DNA from: Deltaproteobacteria bacterium | Lineage (GTDB): Bacteria > Myxococcota_A > UBA796 > SXON01 | Assembly: GCA_947484175.1 (NCBI GenBank) | Contig: CANKOI010000032.1 | Coordinates: 1 to 42,094, forward strand | DNA: 42,094 nt | Direction of reading: 5' to 3' | Shown: piece after piece, positions 8,572 through 17,080 of the stretch | Numbering within the stretch: position 1 is the first letter of the stretch | Layout: every line of letters begins with the position of its first letter | The notes under the pieces: model-generated | The model's input: only the letters and a program-made list of their open reading frames with translations | Told to the model about the DNA's origin: nothing | Databases searched by the model: none | Made by a program: the position numbers and the translations under genes

Positions 8572-9153
8572 GTGGAGGTGCTCCGTCGCTTCCTCCGCAA
8601 CCTCGCCGATCGTGCCTTCGTGGGCCCGCCTCCCGCGCCCCGCGAAGCCCGACGGGAAGAGTCGTCCTGGACCCGCGCGGAAGCCTCCCGTCCGGCTCCC
8701 GAGCCTGAAGCCACCGACCTTGGGGTGGAGTCCCCGATCGTCGGCTCGCTCCTCCTCGACATCCGGGAGCCCGGCGAATTCGCTTCGGGCGTGGCCGTAG
8801 GCGCCCTGCTCTTGCCGATGGACCTTGTGCCCCACCATCTGGAGCGCCTCCCCACCGATCGGGCCATCACCGTCTACTGCGCCGCGGGGGCTCGTTCCTG
8901 GGGTGTGGCGCACTGGCTGCGTGAGCAGGGGTTCGCGCAGGCGTGGTCGCTCAGCGGCGGCATCGGCGCGGTCGGCCCCACGAGGGTGCCCGAGGGCCAG
9001 CCCGGCCGGATGATCGACCTGCCGGCGGGCCAGGTGGACGGGGCTTGGGTGCCCGCCCAGCGGGGCGAGGTGATCGAACAGACAGAAGCCGGGCTTCGGT
9101 GCCGGGTGCGGGATCCGCAGGGATTCTGGCTGGAGCGCTTGCTGCCGGTCTGA
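8572..9153 (+). CDS. Rhodanese-like domain protein
   Basis: 193 residues from a GTG (GTG GAG GTG CTC). A variable, proline-rich segment (about 20-58) leads into a rhodanese domain: LLLDIREPGEFASG (residues 61-74), the active-site loop VYCAAGARS with the sulfur-carrying Cys near residue 103, and WSLSGGIGAVG. About 50 further residues (GRMIDLPAGQVDGAWV to FWLERLLPV) form a C-terminal extension of no recognised family. It is likely a cytoplasmic sulfurtransferase or sulfur-carrier domain. It stands alone, converging with the ATPase-SLOG gene. Confidence 0.8.
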   Translation: MEVLRRFLRNLADRAFVGPPPAPREARREESSWTRAEASRPAPEPEATDLGVESPIVGSLLLDIREPGEFASGVAVGALLLPMDLVPHHLERLPTDRAITVYCAAGARSWGVAHWLREQGFAQAWSLSGGIGAVGPTRVPEGQPGRMIDLPAGQVDGAWVPAQRGEVIEQTEAGLRCRVRDPQGFWLERLLPV

Positions 9154-9165
9154 GCGGTCCCGGGT

Positions 9166-10359
9166 TCAGGCGCCGAACGACCGAACGAAAAGGTCGTCGA
9201 TGGCGGCCCGGCCCTTCTCGGACAGGTGGCGGGTGCCGGTGCCGCAGAACGACTCGCTGCCCAGCAGGGGGACTTCGGGCACCCACTCGTCGTGGCTCCA
9301 CCGGTACCAGCCCTCTTTTTCCTGATCGTACACCCACAAGCGCTTGTTCCACATTCGGGCCAGCTCCACGGACCAGCCCGTGCCCCCCGTCACGGTGCCG
9401 TCTTCCTGGATCGTGCCCACCACCAGCACCACCTGGGCGCTGCGCACCTGATGCCAAAGGCTCTGGAGCACGCGCCGGATCATGGCGCTTCCGCTGTACG
9501 ACCGCCGCAGGCGGCGAGAAACGTAGGCCAACGAAACGTCGCCCTCGGCCAACTCCCGCTCGGTGAGCGGGTGGGCGCCTCGGGTACGTGCCTGCACATG
9601 CCCCGTGAAGGTGAAGTTCACCTCCCGCACGCCGTGGCGCTCGGCCGCAGCGCCGAACGCCTCCTCGGTGCCGCCGGCGCCGCCCGAGTACAGCACCGCC
9701 GCCCCGGTTGCTTCGTCGTCGTTCGTTCCGAGCGGCTCGGCGGAGGCGAGGCTGCCTCGGGGCACGCGCACCGGTTCGTGTGCCGGGCCCCGTACGGAGT
9801 TGAGCCAGAGCTCGCCCGCCCGGTAGCTGAGCGACAGCACCACGTTCCCGACGGGCTCTTCGTCCGTTTCCGGAGTCCACGCGAACCACAGCGCGAGCTT
9901 GTGCGCCAAGGCGAGCTCCCGCAACGCGGGCAACGCCGAAGCGTCGGGCGCCTGGCCGTCGATCACCACCAGCCGGGGGTGGAACTCCACGACATCCCCG
10001 AGGGTCTTCAGGAGCGAACGAAGCCGCGCCTCGTCCACCACTCCCCCGCCGGTGCTGTGAATCATGCGCCGGCGTTCCACGCCGTGCATCGCCGCCGCTC
10101 TCGCCTCGCCGTTCTCTCCGTACATGCTCGACAGCGTGCTGTCGTACGCGTCGCGCACGGCGAGCACCGACTCCCGCACGGCCACATGGAGCACCAGGTC
10201 GCCCGCGAGGAGCCGCTCCAGTGCGGTGTAGATGAGGAGTTGGCTCTTCCCGATGCCGGCGGGCGACACGAGGGCGCCCACCTCGCCAGCGCGGAGTCCG
10301 CCGGGGAGAATCGCTTGCAGCGCGCGAACGGCTGCGCCCTCCTGCCCGGCCTTCGCCAC
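9166..10359 (-). CDS. P-loop (RecA/KaiC-like) ATPase fused to a SLOG-like Rossmann domain
   Basis: 397 residues from a GTG. The N-terminal half has a Walker A-type loop SPAGIGKS (residues 32-39, with Ser in place of the first Gly) and a Walker B-type strand RLVVIDG near 127-133, in a RecA/RepA/KaiC-like order. From about residue 218 a second domain begins with VLYSGGAGGTEEAFG and later has VVLVVGTIQEDGTVTGGTGW followed by SVELARMWNKRLWVYD. This is the glycine-rich nucleotide pocket and helix-strand order of the SLOG/LOG superfamily. SLOG domains bind or cleave nucleotides and often act as sensors in bacterial conflict systems. The gene lies 7 bp after the EF-G stop and may share its transcript. 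No partner effector is adjacent. The domain calls are by eye. Confidence 0.65.
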   Translation of the reverse strand: MAKAGQEGAAVRALQAILPGGLRAGEVGALVSPAGIGKSQLLIYTALERLLAGDLVLHVAVRESVLAVRDAYDSTLSSMYGENGEARAAAMHGVERRRMIHSTGGGVVDEARLRSLLKTLGDVVEFHPRLVVIDGQAPDASALPALRELALAHKLALWFAWTPETDEEPVGNVVLSLSYRAGELWLNSVRGPAHEPVRVPRGSLASAEPLGTNDDEATGAAVLYSGGAGGTEEAFGAAAERHGVREVNFTFTGHVQARTRGAHPLTERELAEGDVSLAYVSRRLRRSYSGSAMIRRVLQSLWHQVRSAQVVLVVGTIQEDGTVTGGTGWSVELARMWNKRLWVYDQEKEGWYRWSHDEWVPEVPLLGSESFCGTGTRHLSEKGRAAIDDLFVRSFGA

Positions 10360-10366
10360 GGGCGCC

Positions 10367-12469
10367 CTACTTCTCTTTCCGCTCGGCCTGGTACTTCTTC
10401 ATCAGGTCTTCCGTCACGTTGCCGGGAGCCCTCTCGTAGCGCGCGAACTCCATGGAGAACTCGGCCTTGCCCTGTGTTGCTGAGCGCAAAGTGGTGGAGT
10501 AGCCGAACATCTCGGAGAGCGGCACCTCCGCGTCAATCTGCGAGAAGTGGTCGGCCTCGCTGCTCCCTACGATGATGCCCCGGCGCTGCATGATGGTGCC
10601 CACCATCGCCCCGTGGAACTCGGCGGGCCCTTCGATGCCCACCTTCATGATGGGCTCGAGCACGATGGGCTTGGCCTTGTGGTACGCCTCCTTGAAGCCG
10701 CCGATCGCGGCGAGCTGGAAGGCGATGTCCGACGAGTCCACCTGATGCGAGGAGCCGTCGTTGATGCCGCACTTCAGCCCCACGACGTTGGCGCCGATGA
10801 GCTCTCCCTTCTCCAGGCACTTCTTGAAACCCTTGTCGCACGAGGAGATGAACTCGCGGGGAATCGAGCCACCGACGATGTCGTCGATGAACTCGTAGCC
10901 GCCCTCGGCGGGCTCCAGCCACCCAGCCACGCGCCCGAACTGACCGGAGCCGCCGGTCTGCTTCTTGTGGGTGTAGTTGAAGTCGGCGCGCTGGCTGATG
11001 GTCTCGCGGTAGGCCACCCGCGGGGGTGATGTGAGCACTTCGCAGGCGTACTCCCGCTTCATGCGCTCCACGTAGACTTCCAAGTGGAGCTCGCCCATGC
11101 CGCTGATGATCGTGTCGCCCGTCTCCGGATCGGCCGCCACGCGGAACGTCGGGTCTTCCTTGCTGAAGCGGCGCAGCGCCTTGGACATGTTCGCCTGGCC
11201 CGCCGCCGTCTTCGGCTTGATCGTGAGGTCGATCACCGCCGCGGGAACGTGCATCGAGGTCATCGCGAGCTCGCGTGAGCCGTCCGTAAATGTGTCACCC
11301 GAGAAGCAGTCGACGCCGAAGATCACGCAGATGTCGCCGGCGTAGGTGTCGTCGATCTCCTGCATCTCGTTGGAGTGCATCCGGCCGAGGCGGCCGACCT
11401 TGATCTTCTGGCGCCCGCGGGTGTTGATGATGGTGTCACCCTTCTTCATCGTCCCGGAGTAGATGCGCAGGTAGGTGAGCTGGCCGTACCGACCGTCTTC
11501 CAGCTTGAACGCGTAGGCGGCGAGGGTGCCCGCGGGGTCGCAGGGCATCACCACCTTCTCGTCGTTCTTGCCGGTGTCGACCGCCTCGTTCACCACTTCC
11601 ATGGGGTTCGGCAGGTACTCGATCACGCCATCGAGCAGCTTCTGAACGCCCTTGTTCTTGTAGGCAGAGCCGCAGAACACCGGCACGAGCTTCAACGCGA
11701 GGGTGGCGGTGCGAATCGCGGCCTTCAGCGTGGGCACCTCCACGCGCTCTTCGAGGATCTGCTCCATCAGCTCGTCGGAGTACATCGACACGTTGTCGAG
11801 CAGTTCGTCCCGGTAGGTCTGGGCGTCGTCGGCCATGTCGGCCGGGATGTCCGCGATGGTGATGTTCTCGCCGTTGTCGCCCTCGAAGTACCAAGCCTTC
11901 ATCTCCACGAGGTCCACGATCCCCGCGTGCTTTTCTTCGAGCCCGATGGGAAGCTGAAGCATCACGGCGTTGTGGCCGAGCTTCTCTTTGAGCTGGCCAC
12001 GCACGCGAACCGGGTTGGCGCCTTGACGGTCGCACTTGTTCACGAACGCGAGGCGCGGCACGTTGTACCGGCGCATCTGGCGGTCGACGGTGAGAGACTG
12101 GGACTGCACGCCAGCCACGGCGCAGAGCACGAGCACCGCGCCGTCGAGCACCCGGAGCGCCCGCTCCACTTCAATGGTGAAGTCCACGTGGCCCGGCGTG
12201 TCGATGATGTTGATCACGTGCTCGGCGTAGGACTCCTTGATCGCGCCGTTCCACGTGCAGTGCGTGGCCGCGCTCTGAATCGTGATCCCGCGCTCGCGCT
12301 CGAGCTCCATCGAGTCCATGGTGGCGCCGACGCCGTCCTTGCCCTTGACTTCGTGGATCGCGTGGATCATGCCGGTGTAGTAGAGGATGCGCTCCGTGAG
12401 CGTCGTCTTCCCTGAGTCGATGTGGGCGCTGATGCCGATGTTGCGGATGATCTTCAGGTCGGTGTGCAC
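10367..12469 (-). CDS. fusA: Elongation factor G, mitochondrial EFG1-like (spdEFG1) type
   Basis: 700 residues from the GTG at 12469, which follows a GGAG. The frame is open to 12820, but that extension is proline- and glycine-rich shadow. G1 is [15 protein letters not shown] (residues 15-29), G3 [16 protein letters not shown], and G4 [10 protein letters not shown], followed by domains II-V with the usual order and length. Key segments ([45 protein letters not shown]) match what I know of mitochondrial EFG1 and of the spirochaete/planctomycete/delta EF-G class rather than ordinary EF-G with AHIDAGKTT. It should be the GTP-driven translocase. The genome may hold a second EF-G for ribosome recycling. 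No rpsL, rpsG or tuf is adjacent. Confidence 0.95.
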   Translation of the reverse strand: MHTDLKIIRNIGISAHIDSGKTTLTERILYYTGMIHAIHEVKGKDGVGATMDSMELERERGITIQSAATHCTWNGAIKESYAEHVINIIDTPGHVDFTIEVERALRVLDGAVLVLCAVAGVQSQSLTVDRQMRRYNVPRLAFVNKCDRQGANPVRVRGQLKEKLGHNAVMLQLPIGLEEKHAGIVDLVEMKAWYFEGDNGENITIADIPADMADDAQTYRDELLDNVSMYSDELMEQILEERVEVPTLKAAIRTATLALKLVPVFCGSAYKNKGVQKLLDGVIEYLPNPMEVVNEAVDTGKNDEKVVMPCDPAGTLAAYAFKLEDGRYGQLTYLRIYSGTMKKGDTIINTRGRQKIKVGRLGRMHSNEMQEIDDTYAGDICVIFGVDCFSGDTFTDGSRELAMTSMHVPAAVIDLTIKPKTAAGQANMSKALRRFSKEDPTFRVAADPETGDTIISGMGELHLEVYVERMKREYACEVLTSPPRVAYRETISQRADFNYTHKKQTGGSGQFGRVAGWLEPAEGGYEFIDDIVGGSIPREFISSCDKGFKKCLEKGELIGANVVGLKCGINDGSSHQVDSSDIAFQLAAIGGFKEAYHKAKPIVLEPIMKVGIEGPAEFHGAMVGTIMQRRGIIVGSSEADHFSQIDAEVPLSEMFGYSTTLRSATQGKAEFSMEFARYERAPGNVTEDLMKKYQAERKEK

Positions 12470-12597
12470 GGCGGCTCCAAAAGGCGGCGAATCGTGGGCG
12501 CAGGGAATGGCTCCGCTGCGGGTCGCGCGGGCTATCGGGGATCCCCCCCCCGCGCAAGCGTCCCGGCTATCTGTGCGCGGTTGGCGATCTCTGGGGG

Positions 12598-12626
12598 TTG
12601 ACGGGGCAAGAGCTTGGGCGTACGCT
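12598..12626 (+). promoter_or_regulatory. Predicted sigma-70-type promoter for the lysine-tail lipoprotein gene
   Basis: TTGACG at 12598-12603 and TACGCT at 12621-12626 are separated by exactly 17 bp and would start transcription about 30 nt before the ATG at 12663. The rest of the 193-bp gap back to the EF-G start holds no ORF or repeat that I can support. Confidence 0.5.
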
Positions 12627-12662
12627 CGAAGCGGTCGCAATCCTCGATCCCCAAGGTGTCTC

Positions 12663-13211
12663 ATGTCTGTTCGTCTTTCCGGGGCCCTCGCCCTTGCTCT
12701 CGGCTTCGCCCTCGCCTGCACAGGAGGCACGCCCGAGGCGCCGCCCCCTCCCCCTCCCCCCGAACCGCCCCCGCCCGTCGTCGAGGCGCCCCCGCCGGTC
12801 GTTGCCGCAACCGGCGACATCGGCGTTCCGGAGTGCGATGCCTACGTGGTGAAGATGACCGCCTGCCTCGCGCAGATGGACCCTGCGGGGAAAGCGGCCA
12901 CCGAGGTTGGCTTCAAGCAGGCCGTCGACGCGTGGCGCGCAGCGGCCGCCACGCCGGAAGGCAAGGCCGGCCTCGCGATGGGCTGCAAGGCGGCGCTCGA
13001 CGCGATCCCGGCCACGTGCGCCCCCGGCGCGGCGGCAGCGGTCCCCGCGGCAGCCGCCGCGGTGGAAGTGAAAGCCACCGAGCCCGTGGCTGTAGAGGCC
13101 GACCCCAGCCATACCCAAGGCAAGGCGTTCACGCCCCGGCCCGGCCAAGGCGACGACGGCGATGACGACAAGAAGAAGAAGAAGAAAAAGAAGAAGAAGA
13201 AGGACGACTGA
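12663..13211 (+). CDS. Predicted lipoprotein with proline-rich linker and lysine tail
   Basis: 182 residues from the ATG at 12663. An in-frame extension to 12387 would run antisense to EF-G. The signal [22 protein letters not shown] ends in a likely lipidated Cys. A Pro-rich segment (residues about 25-50, [10 protein letters not shown]) is followed by a compact helical domain with three cysteines ([17 protein letters not shown] near 58-74, [14 protein letters not shown] near 105-120) and an Ala-rich stretch. The end is GDDGDDD followed by eleven lysines and DD. The cysteine-helix block resembles small Myxococcota lipoprotein domains of unknown role. The basic tail could bind nucleic acid, phosphate-rich lipid or cell-wall polymers, but that is only inference. 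Confidence 0.75.
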   Translation: MSVRLSGALALALGFALACTGGTPEAPPPPPPPEPPPPVVEAPPPVVAATGDIGVPECDAYVVKMTACLAQMDPAGKAATEVGFKQAVDAWRAAAATPEGKAGLAMGCKAALDAIPATCAPGAAAAVPAAAAAVEVKATEPVAVEADPSHTQGKAFTPRPGQGDDGDDDKKKKKKKKKKKDD

Positions 13212-13281
13212 TCGGAAATGGGGGGCAAAGCCGCGCACCCCGCGGATGGCCTCGCCCCCTACCCTCGCCGACCCCTCGCCC

Positions 13282-14253
13282 TCAGCCGTTGCGCAGCGCC
13301 GTGAGCGCTCGCCGCACGAAAACTGCCGCCATCTGGCGGCGCCATGCCGCGCCCCCGTGGACACTGTCCTGGGGGCGCGTCTGTTTGTGCGCTAACGCCG
13401 CGATCTCCAGCACGGCCGCATCGTCGAGGGGCCGCCCGAGAAACGCCTCGAGCCCCCGGAGCGGCTTCGGCTGTGGACTGGCGGCGCCGATGACGATCTC
13501 GAGGCGCGTCGCGGTGTCGCCCGCCCACTCGCCGCACACGGCCACGCCCAACTGGGGAAAATCGATGCTGTCGCGCGTCCGGAGCTTTTGGTAGCTCCCG
13601 CGGAAACCGGCGCCGGGCCGCGGTACCACCACATCGGTGAGCAGCTCGGAGGGCTCGATGGCGAGGTGATCCATGCCGTTGAACCTGTAGAGATCACGGA
13701 TCGCCACCTCTCGTGCGCCCGAAGGGCCGAGCAGGTGGAGCTTCGCGTCGAGCGCCAACAGCACGGGAACGGTGTCACTCGACTGGGAGGCCACGCAGGT
13801 TTTCGGGCCTCCGATGACGTGACACCACGTGCCCTCTGCCTTCAGGCAATACCCGAGGGCCTGCCGCCACGACTCCGTCTGGTTGTAGTAGAGGCAGCGG
13901 GTGTCGAGGAGGATGTTGCCGCCCAGCGTGGCCATGGCGCGAATCTGGGGGCTGGCCACCAGCGCGGCGGCGGTGGCCAGCGGGCCGAGCAGGCGCTGCA
14001 CGTCCGGGTGCTCGGCGAGGTCGGCCAGCCGCGTGGCGGCGCCGATCTTCACGCTGTCGTCGCGGAGCTCCACGCCGCCCGCGATCCCCGAGAGCCCCAC
14101 CAGCGTGCGCGGCTTGAAAATCCCATGCTTCACGTTGGGGAGCAGGTCCGTGCCGCCGGCCACGTAGCGGGCGTCGGGGTGGGCGCTCCACAGCTCCAAG
14201 GCGTGCGCCCAGGAGGTGGCGTGGCGGTAGGTGAAGCCGTCCATGCGCAGCAT
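13282..14253 (-). CDS. FAD subunit of a molybdenum hydroxylase, 4-hydroxybenzoyl-CoA reductase beta-like
   Basis: 323 residues. It has the FAD-binding fold of CO-dehydrogenase/xanthine-dehydrogenase medium subunits (YVAGGTDLLPNVKHG near 30-44, SPQIRAMATLGGNILLDTRC near 101-120) and the usual C-terminal domain. Between the two lies a cysteine-bearing insert, with Cys at 120, 136, 144 and 153. I recall this spacing (16, 8, 9) from the extra [4Fe-4S] cluster of the 4-hydroxybenzoyl-CoA reductase beta subunit (HcrB), where it allows electron input from ferredoxin. The ATG lies 1 bp after the stop of the fused iron-sulfur/molybdopterin gene, so the two form an operon. Function as an aromatic-CoA dehydroxylase is plausible, but other substrates are possible. 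Confidence 0.85.
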   Translation of the reverse strand: MLRMDGFTYRHATSWAHALELWSAHPDARYVAGGTDLLPNVKHGIFKPRTLVGLSGIAGGVELRDDSVKIGAATRLADLAEHPDVQRLLGPLATAAALVASPQIRAMATLGGNILLDTRCLYYNQTESWRQALGYCLKAEGTWCHVIGGPKTCVASQSSDTVPVLLALDAKLHLLGPSGAREVAIRDLYRFNGMDHLAIEPSELLTDVVVPRPGAGFRGSYQKLRTRDSIDFPQLGVAVCGEWAGDTATRLEIVIGAASPQPKPLRGLEAFLGRPLDDAAVLEIAALAHKQTRPQDSVHGGAAWRRQMAAVFVRRALTALRNG

Positions 14254-14254
14254 G

Positions 14255-17047
14255 TCAGGCCCTCGCCTCCCGGATCGCGGCGAGCACGCGATCCGGCGTG
14301 AAGGGGATGCGGCGCAGCCGTACGCCGACGGCGTCGGCGATGGCGTTGGCGATCGCCGGGATGATGGGGTGCAGGGGGCCTTCGCCGGCTTCCTTCGCCC
14401 CGTACGGGCCGCCGGGGTCGATGGACTCCACGATGCTCGCCAAGAAGTCGGGGCATTCCTTCGAGGTGGGAATGCGGTAGTCGAGCAGGTTCGGGCCGGT
14501 GTGGAGCCCGCGTTCGTCGAAGGTGTGGGCCTCCATGATCGCTTCGGCGTAGCCCATGTACACGCTCCCCTCGATCTGTCCCTCGACGATCTGGGGGTTC
14601 AGCGCCCGCCCGCAGTCGTGCGCCGCCCACACCCGCTCCACCCGCACGATCCCCGTCTCCTCGTCGACACTCACCTCGCACACGTGCGCCGTGGCCGAGT
14701 AGGCGGGCGACGCCCCGATGGTGCCCCCGCGGTAGTCGCCGCCCACCTTGCGCGTGCGGTAGCCGCCGACGGCGCTCAGGGGGGTGCCGGCTGCCGCCTC
14801 GGCGAGGATCAGTGCATCACGCGTGGTCACGCGTCGCCCTGCGTCTTCGCTGTCCACCACCGCCCCAAAAGTGATGCGGACCCGCTCGACCGGCAGCTCC
14901 CACTTGGCCGCCACCGCCGCCTTCATCTTGGCCCCGAGGTCGGCCCCCGCCTCCTGCGCCGCGATTCCGCACATGAAGGTCACGCGGCTGGAGTACGACC
15001 CCAAATCCACCGGGGTGAGCTCGGTGTCTCCCGACACCACGGTGATGTCGTCGGGCGCGATGCCGGTCTCCTCGGAGATGACGTAGGCGAGCATCCCGTC
15101 GCTGCCCTGGCCGATGTCGTTCGCTCCGCAGAAGATGGTGATCTTGCCGCTACGATCGGCCCGGAGGAGCACGCCGGACTGCGGCATGTCGTTGGGGTAG
15201 ATCGGGTAGGCGGTGCCGGAAATGTACATCGAGGTGGCCACGCCGAGGCCGCGCCCCCGCCCAAGTTTGCCCCGGCGGGACTTCCACCCGCTCGCAAGCT
15301 CCACCGCGTCGAGGCACGCGAGCGCCCCGGACGACGTGACCAGCTGCCCGTTCACCGTTCGCTCTCCGGCGCCGACCACATTGCGCCTACGCATCTCCAG
15401 CGGGTCGAGGCCAAGGCGGTCGGCCAGCTCGTCCAGAGCGCACTCAAACGCGAAGCGCGGTTGCACGCTGCCGTGCCCCCGCTTGGGGCCGCAGCACGGC
15501 TTGTTCGTGTACACCCGCCGCGACCGAAACCGGTAACTCTCGAAGCCCACCGGCCCCGTGAGGAGCTGGCCTGCGTAGTAGGTCGTGACGAGGCCGAAGC
15601 TGTGGTACGCCCCGCCGTCGATGAGGATGTCGCTCTCCACGGCGGTGATCCGCCCGTCTTTCGTTCCCGCCACCTTGAACGCCATGTCCATCGGGTGGCG
15701 CCCGCGGTGGGCGTAGAACACCTCTTCGCGGGTGTAGAGGATTTTGACGGGGCGCCCCGCTTTTCGCGCCAGCACCGCCACACAAAACTCCAAATCAAAG
15801 GGCTCGGATTTTCCGCCGAACGCGCCGCCGAGCGCGGGTTGGATCACCCGAACGTCCTCCCCCCGCAGCCCGAGCACCTTGGCCAACTCGCGGTGCAAAT
15901 AGTGGGACACTTGGGTGGCCGACCAGACGGTGAGCCCGCCATCCTGCGACCAGCGCCCGATCGCGCAGTGGGGCTCGATCGCCGCGTGGTTGCTGCCCTC
16001 GTAGAACCATCGCCCCTCCACCACTTCGTCGGCCGCGGCGAAACCGGCGGGCACATCTCCGAAGCTGAGGTCTACGTCCTTACAAACGTTGGATTCCCAG
16101 GGGCGCCCCTTCCAGTCGAGCTCGTGCACCAGCGGGGCGCCCGGAGCCACGGCCGCGGCGGCATCGGCCACGATCGGCAGCAGCTCGTACTCCACGCGGA
16201 TGAGCGCGAGGGCGCGGTTCGCCGTTTCTTCGTCCACGGCGGCCACGGCGGCCACGCCTTCGCCCACGTACCGCACCTTGCCCACGGCGAGCGCGGTTTC
16301 GTCCGGCGTCCACGGAATGATGCAATACGCAGTCGGGACGTCCGCGCCCGTCATCGTGGCAAAAACACCAGGAAGGGCGTCGGCCGCGGACGTATCGATG
16401 GACAGGATTCGTGCGTGCGCGTGCGGGGAGCGGAGGATTTTGCCGTGCGCCATGCGCGGCAGTTGGATGTCGTCGGTGTACAGCGTTTCGCCGGTCGCTT
16501 TGGCGATGCTGTCGGCCTTCCGCCCGCGTGCGCCAACGACCAGAAAGCCCGGCGCTGGCTCCCCGTACCGCACGGGCACCTGCCGCTCACACCCGGCCGC
16601 CGCGAGGCGCACGGCCTCGAATATTTTGGTGTAGCCCGTGCATCGACACAAGTTTCCGGACAGGGCTTCGCGGATTTCTCCGTCTGTCGGTTGGGGGCAC
16701 CGCGAGAGCAGCGCTTTGGCCGACAGAATCATCCCCGGCTGGCAGAACCCGCATTGGAGCGCGCCGCACACGTCGAAGGCGCGTTGCACGGGGTCGGGAC
16801 CGTCCGGGCCGGCCACGCCCTCGATGGTGGTGACCTCCCCGCGCACCGCGTGCGCCAGTGTGAGGCAGGACAAGGTGGGCTTGCCGTCGACCAGCACGGT
16901 ACAGGCTCCACAGTCGCCCTTGTCGCAGCCCTGTTTGGTGCCGGTGAGCCCCGCGGCGTAGCGCAGCGCCTCCAGCAGGGTCCACGCCTCGGGCACGGCC
17001 ACGCGCACGCCTTCGCCGTTCACCCGCAGATCGAGCAGCGCCTTCAT
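14255..17047 (-). CDS. Fused [2Fe-2S] and molybdopterin subunits of a xanthine-oxidase-family enzyme, 4-HBCR-like
   Basis: 930 residues. Residues 1-150 are the small iron-sulfur subunit: plant-type cluster cysteines 41, 46, 49 and 61, and second-cluster cysteines 99, 102, 134 and 136 (CGFCQPGM, NLCRCTGY). After a short linker, residues about 165-930 are the molybdopterin subunit (GETLYTDDIQLPRMAHGKIL, GGAFGGKSEPFDLEF, GSDGMLAYVISEETG), with the active-site region GPYGAKEAGEG holding the expected Glu. In the characterised 4-HBCR these are two proteins (HcrC and HcrA); here they are one. With the downstream FAD subunit the complex should move electrons through FeS, FAD and an additional cluster. 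Only 33 bp separate it from the divergent FGE-like gene. No molybdenum-cofactor chaperone gene is next to it. Confidence 0.88.
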   Translation of the reverse strand: MKALLDLRVNGEGVRVAVPEAWTLLEALRYAAGLTGTKQGCDKGDCGACTVLVDGKPTLSCLTLAHAVRGEVTTIEGVAGPDGPDPVQRAFDVCGALQCGFCQPGMILSAKALLSRCPQPTDGEIREALSGNLCRCTGYTKIFEAVRLAAAGCERQVPVRYGEPAPGFLVVGARGRKADSIAKATGETLYTDDIQLPRMAHGKILRSPHAHARILSIDTSAADALPGVFATMTGADVPTAYCIIPWTPDETALAVGKVRYVGEGVAAVAAVDEETANRALALIRVEYELLPIVADAAAAVAPGAPLVHELDWKGRPWESNVCKDVDLSFGDVPAGFAAADEVVEGRWFYEGSNHAAIEPHCAIGRWSQDGGLTVWSATQVSHYLHRELAKVLGLRGEDVRVIQPALGGAFGGKSEPFDLEFCVAVLARKAGRPVKILYTREEVFYAHRGRHPMDMAFKVAGTKDGRITAVESDILIDGGAYHSFGLVTTYYAGQLLTGPVGFESYRFRSRRVYTNKPCCGPKRGHGSVQPRFAFECALDELADRLGLDPLEMRRRNVVGAGERTVNGQLVTSSGALACLDAVELASGWKSRRGKLGRGRGLGVATSMYISGTAYPIYPNDMPQSGVLLRADRSGKITIFCGANDIGQGSDGMLAYVISEETGIAPDDITVVSGDTELTPVDLGSYSSRVTFMCGIAAQEAGADLGAKMKAAVAAKWELPVERVRITFGAVVDSEDAGRRVTTRDALILAEAAAGTPLSAVGGYRTRKVGGDYRGGTIGASPAYSATAHVCEVSVDEETGIVRVERVWAAHDCGRALNPQIVEGQIEGSVYMGYAEAIMEAHTFDERGLHTGPNLLDYRIPTSKECPDFLASIVESIDPGGPYGAKEAGEGPLHPIIPAIANAIADAVGVRLRRIPFTPDRVLAAIREARA

Positions 17048-17080
17048 CGGCGTGGGCTAACTCGGATAGCTTCGGCAGCG

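Noticed and set aside
12470-12820. N-terminal extension of EF-G
   Set aside because: Pro/Gly/Arg-rich and unlike any EF-G start; the GTG at 12469 with GGAG gives the normal 700-residue length.
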